Notes under the pieces: model-generated | Databases searched by the model: none | Told to the model about the DNA's origin: nothing | The model's input: only the letters and a program-made list of their open reading frames with translations | Translations under genes and position numbers: made by a program | Shown here: positions 23,425 through 27,876 of the stretch, in pieces | How positions within the stretch are numbered: the stretch's first letter is position 1 | Layout of the letters: every line of letters starts with the position of its first letter | From: JAPLDP01 sp964628285 | GTDB taxonomy: Bacteria; Bacteroidota; Bacteroidia; Bacteroidales; JAGONC01 | DNA length: 27,876 nucleotides | Direction: 5' to 3' | Assembly: GCA_964628285.1 (NCBI GenBank) | Contig: CAZVNP010000044.1 | Span: 1-27,876 of the forward strand

Positions 23425-25512
23425 ATGTCGAACAACTTATATGTTGCGGCTGTGGAGGCCGATTCGGGTAAGTCACTCATTGTCCTGGGTATCATGGACA
23501 TCCTGTCGCGGCATATCAAGCGTGTGGGTTTCTTCAGACCTCTGATCAACGCCGGCCAGCAACGCGACCACGATATCGACCTGATCGCCAAGCGTTACAA
23601 CCTGTCATTGCCCTACGACGCCTTGTATGGTGTCACCTCCGGCGAAGCCCTCGATCTCATCCAGGCCGGCGACATGGATACGTTGTACACAAACATACTG
23701 AACAAATACAAGAAACTGGAGCCGCAATGCGATTTCATCCTCTGTGAGGGCACAGATTTCACGACTTCCCTCCAGACCTTCGAATTTAACTTCAACGCGC
23801 GGCTGGCCAATAACCTCGGGGCGCCCATCCTGCCCGTGGTCAACGGCAAAGGCAAAACGGTGACCGATATCGCCGATTCGATCCAGATCGTCAGGAACAT
23901 CCTGTCACAGGAGAAATCGACATACATGGGCCTCATCGTGAACAGGGTCAACAAAGAATACATTAAGCCTGTTATGGAGGTGCTCAAAAAGCTTAAAAGC
24001 GCCGATGAACTCGACTTTGTCATCCCCGAGCAGGAGCTGCTCCAGACCCTCACCATGCGGCAGATAGGCCAGTCGCTGAATGCGGAGATGCTATACGGCG
24101 ATGATAACGTCCTCAACTACGATGTCAGCGATTTCAAGGTGGGTGCCATGACCATCGAATACATCCTGAAGAACCTCAGCAACGGCATGGTGGTGATCAC
24201 CCCCAGCGACCGTTCCGATGTGCTGCTGGGCCTGTTCATGACCCTGCTGTCGGATAACTTCCCCAAGATCACCGGGCTCATCCTGACGGGTCCTCAGGCA
24301 CCCGATGAGAGCGTGATGAAGCTCGTCAGAGGCATCCGCAAGCTGCCTGTAGCCGTCTTTAAAGTCGACACCGACACTTACACCACCGCCATGAATGTGA
24401 GCAGGATCAAACCGTCGCTGTCGCCCGACAATGAACGGCGGATCGCCTTTGCCCTGGGTCATTTTGAAGCCTATGTGGATGTCGACAAGCTCAAGGAAAA
24501 AATTGCCATCACCCGTTCGGGTGTGGTCACGCCGGTCATGTTCGAATATGAGCTCTTCGAGCGGGCACGGGCCCACCGTAAGCACATCGTGCTGCCTGAA
24601 GCCATGGACGAACGTGTCCTGCGCGCCGCCGAGATACTCATGCGACGCAACGTCGTCGACATCACCCTGCTGGGCAACGAGGAGGATATCTTTAAAAAGA
24701 CGGCGGCACTGCACCTTAAGCTCAACGGCGTAAACATCATCGACCCTTACGACAACGACCTGATCAACGAATATGCCGCCACCTATTACAACCTGCGGAA
24801 GGATAAAGGCGTCACCAAGGAAAGCGCCCATGAGATCATGCGCGATGTGAGCTACCTAGGGACCATGATGGTGTATAAGGGCCACGCCGACGGCATGGTG
24901 TCGGGTGCGGCACACACCACACAGCACACCATCCGCCCCGCTTTTGAGTTCATCAAGACCAAACCCGGCTTCTCCATTGTCTCCAGCTCTTTCTTCATGT
25001 GCTTCGAAGACCGTGTGCTGGTCTATGCCGACTGTGCCGTGAACCCCAACCCCAACTCGGAGCAGCTGGCCGACATCGCCGTCAGCTCGGCCGACACGGC
25101 CGCCCAGTTCGGTATTGCGCCACGCATCGCCATGCTGTCATATTCCACGGGTGAGTCGGGCAAGGGCGAAGATGTGGAGAAGGTGCGCAAGGCCACGGAG
25201 ATCGCACGCCGGCGCCGTCCCGACCTGAAGATCGAAGGACCCATACAGTACGACGCCGCCATCGACCTCACCGTGGCACGGCAGAAGATGCCCGGCAGCG
25301 AGGTGGCAGGCCGCGCCACCGTCTTCATCTTCCCCGACCTCAACACCGGCAACAACACCTATAAGGCCGTGCAGAGAGCCTCCGGCGCCGTGGCCGTGGG
25401 ACCCGTGCTGCAGGGCCTCAACAAACCCGTGAACGACCTCAGCCGCGGTTGCACCATCAAAGATATCGTCAACACCGTGATGATCACGGCTATTCAGGCG
25501 CAAATGGGGTGA
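23425..25512 (+). CDS. pta: Phosphate acetyltransferase, long form with DRTGG domain
   Basis: Interconverts acetyl-CoA and acetyl phosphate in the cytoplasm. 695 aa, the long multidomain form. An N-terminal P-loop-like domain has VEADSGKSLIVLG (residues ~8-20); a DRTGG-type regulatory domain lies at about 210-330; the catalytic PTA domain runs from about 365, with VSGAAHTTQHTIRP, SYSTGESGKGEDVEKVR, GPIQYDAAIDLTVA and FIFPDLNTGNNTYKAVQRASG. Codon use is strongly G/C-ending, consistent with high expression. ackA, the usual partner in this phylum, is not adjacent; a hairpin and convergent cold-shock genes follow. Confidence 0.96.
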   Translation: MSNNLYVAAVEADSGKSLIVLGIMDILSRHIKRVGFFRPLINAGQQRDHDIDLIAKRYNLSLPYDALYGVTSGEALDLIQAGDMDTLYTNILNKYKKLEPQCDFILCEGTDFTTSLQTFEFNFNARLANNLGAPILPVVNGKGKTVTDIADSIQIVRNILSQEKSTYMGLIVNRVNKEYIKPVMEVLKKLKSADELDFVIPEQELLQTLTMRQIGQSLNAEMLYGDDNVLNYDVSDFKVGAMTIEYILKNLSNGMVVITPSDRSDVLLGLFMTLLSDNFPKITGLILTGPQAPDESVMKLVRGIRKLPVAVFKVDTDTYTTAMNVSRIKPSLSPDNERRIAFALGHFEAYVDVDKLKEKIAITRSGVVTPVMFEYELFERARAHRKHIVLPEAMDERVLRAAEILMRRNVVDITLLGNEEDIFKKTAALHLKLNGVNIIDPYDNDLINEYAATYYNLRKDKGVTKESAHEIMRDVSYLGTMMVYKGHADGMVSGAAHTTQHTIRPAFEFIKTKPGFSIVSSSFFMCFEDRVLVYADCAVNPNPNSEQLADIAVSSADTAAQFGIAPRIAMLSYSTGESGKGEDVEKVRKATEIARRRRPDLKIEGPIQYDAAIDLTVARQKMPGSEVAGRATVFIFPDLNTGNNTYKAVQRASGAVAVGPVLQGLNKPVNDLSRGCTIKDIVNTVMITAIQAQMG

Positions 25513-25518
25513 TGGGAA

Positions 25519-25585
25519 ATGGGACTCCATCCCAAACGAATAAAAAATAGCGAGAAGCGAATACCGAATTGGGATGGAGTCCCAT
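25519..25585 (+). terminator. 17-bp perfect inverted repeat after pta
   Basis: ATGGGACTCCATCCCAA (25519-25535) is exactly complementary to 25569-25585, with a 33-nt loop, 6 nt after the pta stop codon. It probably acts as a terminator. The stem shares the core GGGACTCCATCC with the hairpin at 5091-5162, while loops and stem ends differ. Confidence 0.6.
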
Positions 25586-25640
25586 CTTCACTCAATATCC
25601 AATATCGAACAGTGAACAATGAAGGTCAATGATAAATGTT

Positions 25641-25679
25641 GAATGAGAATGAAAAATGCTGATGTTGTCATTCTCATTC
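25641..25679. terminator. 12-bp hairpin between convergent pta and cold-shock gene
   Basis: GAATGAGAATGA (25641-25652) is complementary to 25668-25679, with a 15-nt loop. It could terminate transcription from either side. No strong T-run follows on the plus strand. Nearby CACTCAA (25590-25596) and TTGAGTG (25684-25690) also pair, enclosing this hairpin. Confidence 0.4.
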
Positions 25680-25725
25680 GAAGTTGAGTGTTGGTGTTGG
25701 ATATCCAGACAAGAAAAGGTCGAAG

Positions 25726-26178
25726 CTACTTCATGAGTTTAACATTTACGGCTGCAGGTCCTTTTTTCCCCATCTCAATTTCAAAGCTGACCCTGTCGCC
25801 CTCATTTACATCCCCCAGTAAATTATTTACATGGAAAAATATGCTTTCTTTAGTTTCCGAATCTTTTATAAATCCATAACCTTTTGATTGATTAAAAAAG
25901 GATACGACTCCTTTTCTGATGGGATCGGAGGCGGGTAAGGAATTGCGGTCAGGCGTGCTGATCTCGATATCTTCCAGTTTGACCTCTTTCTTTTTAGCAG
26001 GATCGGGAGGTGTCGACGTGATCATGCCGTTCTCATCGACATAGGCGATCATATCGTCCAGACTGCTCTTTTTTTCGTTTTCTTTCCTGGCTAATCTCTT
26101 CTTTTCTTTTTCTTTTCTTTTTTGCTCTTTTCTATGTTTTACTTCTTTTTTATTGAATGTTTCCTGCGACCTGCCCAT
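25726..26178 (-). CDS. Cold-shock-domain protein with lysine-rich N-terminal extension
   Basis: A 150-aa predicted RNA- or ssDNA-binding protein. Residues 1-45 are almost entirely charged (repeated KxEKKRKEKEKKR-like pattern), encoded by a long polypurine tract. A linker follows, and a cold-shock domain fills about residues 87-150 with RNP1 KGYGFIKD and RNP2 SIFFHV. The basic arm may add affinity for RNA or ribosomes; that is inference. It lies 190 nt downstream of the CspA-like gene on the same strand and could share its transcript or use a promoter in that gap, where no exact TAnnTTTG was found. Confidence 0.88.
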   Translation of the reverse strand: MGRSQETFNKKEVKHRKEQKRKEKEKKRLARKENEKKSSLDDMIAYVDENGMITSTPPDPAKKKEVKLEDIEISTPDRNSLPASDPIRKGVVSFFNQSKGYGFIKDSETKESIFFHVNNLLGDVNEGDRVSFEIEMGKKGPAAVNVKLMK

Positions 26179-26368
26179 AAATAGATAATATTTGGTTAAT
26201 AATAAGTTTAATGATCAAACAGGAGCTTTGCTCCACACCGTTTAATCTCATTGGCTTTCCCACGTTGACGCCTGTCAAAGGCAATTCCTTACAAGGTTTC
26301 CCCGGTTAGTCTGTAGTAGGGCACAGGAGACACCGGAAGTGGGGATGCAGACTTTCCTTTTTACGGGT

Positions 26369-26575
26369 TTAACCGCCCGGCTTTACATTAAAGGCCACCG
26401 GACCTTTTTCACCTTGTCTGACGTCGAAAACAACTTCCTGCCCGGGCTGGGGTGAACTATAAGAGCTATCTAAACCGGAGCGGTGAATAAAGATATCTTC
26501 GCCATTTTCCGATGCAATAAAGCCAAAACCTCTGGCTTCATTGTACCATTTTACTTTGCCTCTGGTCATGATCAT
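26369..26575 (-). CDS. CspA-family cold-shock protein
   Basis: A 68-aa single cold-shock domain (one beta-barrel) acting as an RNA chaperone that melts secondary structure. It shows GKVKWYNEARGFGFIASENGEDIFIHRSG, that is RNP1 (ARGFGFI) and RNP2 (DIFIH), and ends GPVAFNVKPGG. Starts at 26575 and 26569 are both in frame; MTRGKVKWYN from 26569 is the more usual N-terminus. It begins about 15-21 nt after the RRM gene stop codon, so the two are probably one transcript. Confidence 0.93.
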   Translation of the reverse strand: MIMTRGKVKWYNEARGFGFIASENGEDIFIHRSGLDSSYSSPQPGQEVVFDVRQGEKGPVAFNVKPGG

Positions 26576-26590
26576 TTATTCCATTAAATA

Positions 26591-26845
26591 TCAATACGTT
26601 TGTTTCCTGGGTTTGGCCTCATTCACAACAATCTCCCTGCTTTCCAATGTGGTCCCGTTCAGTTCTTTTATGGCCTTGTTAGCCTCCTCCCGGTTTTCCA
26701 TGGTGATAAAACCAAAGCCCCTGCTTCTACCACTGAATTTATCGGTAATGATTTTAGAGGAGCTCACCGTTCCGTACTTTTCAAATGCCACTCGCAGGTC
26801 ATTTTCGCTTACCTTAAAATCGAGGTTTCCTACATAGATGTCCAT
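26591..26845 (-). CDS. RRM-type RNA-binding protein
   Basis: An 84-aa protein with a single RNA recognition motif, like the glycine-poor Rbp proteins of Bacteroidota and cyanobacteria. RNP2 is IYVGNL (residues 3-8) and RNP1 is RGFGFITM (~42-49), with helix KAIKELNGTTLESREIVVNEA (from KAIKELNG) and a basic tail. An ATG 12 codons upstream (26881) is in frame, but the family start MDIYVGNLDF is at 26845. It leads the RNA-chaperone cluster. The nearest perfect -7 element is 246 nt upstream (27092-27099), suggesting a long leader as in other cold-responsive mRNAs. Confidence 0.92.
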   Translation of the reverse strand: MDIYVGNLDFKVSENDLRVAFEKYGTVSSSKIITDKFSGRSRGFGFITMENREEANKAIKELNGTTLESREIVVNEAKPRKQTY

Positions 26846-27158
26846 AGTTTTTATTTTTAATGGTGTATATCCTGACAACAAGGTTTTTCACTTGGCAGGA
26901 CGTCCCCTGATTATCCTTTCTTTCAGTGAAATAATGGATATAACAGGACATTTCATCTGGTCAGGTGTGATTTTAAAAAACATGTTGTCATAAATTTTAA
27001 AAAATAGGATTTAAAAAGGTGAGCCGTGATGAACTAATCGGGATAGCGAATTAGTGAATTAAAGCACAAGTTCTCAAATCTGAATTTTTTGCAAAGATAC
27101 GCTTTTATTATCATTGCTTCTATATTTATTTATTTTTATTAACCGGAGGTGTAGCGCA
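26846..27158. other. 313-nt AT-rich region upstream of the RRM gene
   Basis: No credible complete gene is seen. It contains a -7 element on the minus strand (27092-27099), the probable leader of the RRM-csp transcript (about 26846-27085), and on the plus strand a GGAGGTG Shine-Dalgarno (27145-27151) for the short ORF at 27159. I could not identify a stable conserved hairpin by eye. Confidence 0.55.
27092..27099 (-). promoter_or_regulatory. Bacteroidota -7 element for the RNA-chaperone cluster
   Basis: TATCTTTG on the minus strand, identical to the coaD and purL elements. It would give a leader of roughly 240 nt before the RRM start codon. Confidence 0.45.
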
Positions 27159-27311
27159 ATGCAAGATAATTCCTGGCTAATCTTCGTCAATTCCCTCATC
27201 TTTTACCTGTTATACCGGACCGTGACCAAACGGGAAGATGAGTACCTTGAGGAAAAATTCGGCGGGGCTTACCGGGAGTATCGGAAGAAGGTCGTTTTCA
27301 GGTTTTTGTGA
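27159..27311 (+). CDS. C-terminal fragment of an ICMT/PEMT-like membrane methyltransferase
   Basis: A 50-aa ORF with a GGAGGTG Shine-Dalgarno 7 nt upstream. It has one hydrophobic segment (SWLIFVNSLIFYLLYRTV), then KREDEYLEEKFGGAYREYRKKVVFRFL. This matches the extreme C-terminus of isoprenylcysteine carboxyl methyltransferase-like proteins (E-E-x-L-x-x-x-F-G-x-x-Y-x-x-Y with a final RF). Those proteins are about 150-220 aa and place a GPYRYVRHPxY SAM-binding motif upstream. That motif is absent from the preceding DNA, so the gene is probably a decayed 3' remnant. An in-frame ATG at 27114 adds only unrelated residues. Confidence 0.55.
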   Translation: MQDNSWLIFVNSLIFYLLYRTVTKREDEYLEEKFGGAYREYRKKVVFRFL

Positions 27312-27330
27312 CAGGGCTCTATTAGGAATT

Positions 27331-27365
27331 AGTTGGCAATTGGCAGTTGGCAATTAGCCATTGGG
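27331..27365. repeat. Heptamer tandem array, AGTYGGC family
   Basis: AGTTGGC, AATTGGC, AGTTGGC, AATTAGC, then CATTGGG. The units are nearly identical to those at 5006-5033, 22 kb away. Confidence 0.75.
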
Positions 27366-27420
27366 AGTGACGCCCTGCTTTGGTGGCGTGATATCCTGCC
27401 GCTGGCAGAACGTTGCCTCA

Positions 27421-27876
27421 TTATGTTCTGCTCCGCTGCCTATCCTCTAACTCACCCTCACCTGACTGCCGACTGTCAACTGCCGACCGCCGACTTTTCA
27501 ATTTCCCTGCCCGTGTCCGCCACGGGCACACCTCCAGGCACACTAAGCAGCCGTCATCACCTTTACACTTTGTAATATCCAACACATCCTCACGTCTGAC
27601 GGGTCTGTCATCAAAATATTGCAGTGTCAGGGCACCCGCGGGACACTTTTTTATACACAGGGTACATTTGCCACACCTGCCGGCCATTCGATGACCAGGA
27701 TCCAGGGGCAGATTAGTGGCAACGGCTATCAAGCGGTAGATAGGACCGTATTGGGGCGATATGATCAGCAGGGAACGGCCCTGCCACCCCAGACCCGCTT
27801 CCTTGGCCAGTACCTTCAACGATACCAGGCCGAACCTGTTGACGGGATCGAACTCATCCTCAGGGTGGATGATCAG
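27421..27876 (-). CDS. Epoxyqueuosine-reductase-like 4Fe-4S protein, N-terminus outside the window
   Basis: The frame is open to the window edge, so the 5' part is missing. It reads LIIHPEDEFDPVNRFGLVS, then KVLAKEAGLGWQGRSLLIISPQYGP, similar to the QueG/COG1600 region AGLGWxGxxxLLIxPxYG. Two clusters of Fe-S ligands follow: CGKCTLCIKKCPAGAL and later CKGDDGCLVCLEVCPW. QueG reduces epoxyqueuosine in tRNA. However, COG1600 also includes related reductases of unknown role, so the function is not fixed. After CPW the frame runs through the inverted heptamer array (27464-27498), giving an Arg/Ser-rich tail (LKSRRSAVDSRQSG) that looks non-native. Confidence 0.75.
   Translation of the reverse strand: MIIHPEDEFDPVNRFGLVSLKVLAKEAGLGWQGRSLLIISPQYGPIYRLIAVATNLPLDPGHRMAGRCGKCTLCIKKCPAGALTLQYFDDRPVRREDVLDITKCKGDDGCLVCLEVCPWRTRAGKLKSRRSAVDSRQSGEGELEDRQRSRT
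27464..27498. repeat. Inverted AGTYGGC heptamer array inside the 3' end of the Fe-S gene
   Basis: Plus-strand units GACTGCC, GACTGTC, AACTGCC, GACCGCC and GACTTTT are the reverse complement of the AGTYGGC family. With 27331-27365 they form an inverted pair about 100 nt apart; GGCAGTTG at 27342-27349 can pair with CAACTGCC at 27477-27484. Confidence 0.7.

Noticed and set aside
24091..24831. Minus-strand frame of 246 codons opposite pta
   Set aside because: Antisense to conserved catalytic sequence with strong codon bias; His/Asp/Gly-rich shadow composition.
27508..27528. 8-bp hairpin TGCCCGTG/CACGGGCA as a regulatory element
   Set aside because: It overlaps the codons of the conserved Cys-Pro-Trp of the Fe-S protein, so coding constraint and chance explain it.

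Overview
The window reads as chromosomal DNA from a member of the Bacteroidota, most likely an uncultured Bacteroidales-like lineage. Four things point there. A giant exported protein ends in a type IX secretion (Por) sorting domain. The cluster coaD / rsmD / DUF3822 and the pairing of holA with a lone HSDR_N gene are arrangements known from this phylum. Seven intergenic sites carry the Bacteroidota -7 promoter element TAnnTTTG just upstream of genes. Most genes lack a Shine-Dalgarno sequence. No tRNA, rRNA, CRISPR array, transposase, integrase or phage gene was seen.

Layout. (1) 1-5000: a multidomain type IX-secreted adhesin-like protein, built from fibronectin-III-like modules that each appear split by an inserted domain. 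Its signal-peptide frame is interrupted by a TGA at codon 3. (2) 5000-8340: housekeeping genes coaD, rsmD and DUF3822, a small membrane-anchored protein and a GYD-domain protein, separated by short-period repeats and a 17-bp hairpin. (3) 8340-12345: a minus-strand unit made of a C39-peptidase ABC exporter, its HlyD adaptor and an HSDR_N nuclease-like gene. No cargo peptide is visible. (4) 12440-13590: holA, preceded by a 38-codon ORF with its own promoter. (5) 13590-23030: a minus-strand block holding a long-chain acyl-CoA ligase, deoD and purL (overlapping by 4 nt), a CDF metal transporter, cysteate synthase and an NRDE-family protein. (6) 23030-25690: a repeat-rich 398-nt gap with the best promoter in the window, then pta without an adjacent ackA. 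(7) 25720-27160: an RNA-chaperone cluster (RRM protein, CspA-like protein, longer cold-shock-domain protein) with a long leader. (8) 27160-27876: a C-terminal fragment of an ICMT-like methyltransferase and the 3' part of an epoxyqueuosine-reductase-like Fe-S protein, both embedded in heptamer repeats.

How the genes fit together. purL and deoD join de novo purine synthesis to purine salvage. Cysteate synthase suggests sulfonolipid (capnine-type) synthesis. pta suggests acetate-linked energy metabolism. The exporter is probably an acquired module placed between HSDR_N and holA. The least expected content lies in the non-coding DNA: at least seven loci hold degenerate tandem repeats of 7 or 8 nt, three of them sharing an AGTYGGC unit, and two distant loci carry hairpins with the same GGGACTCCATCC core.
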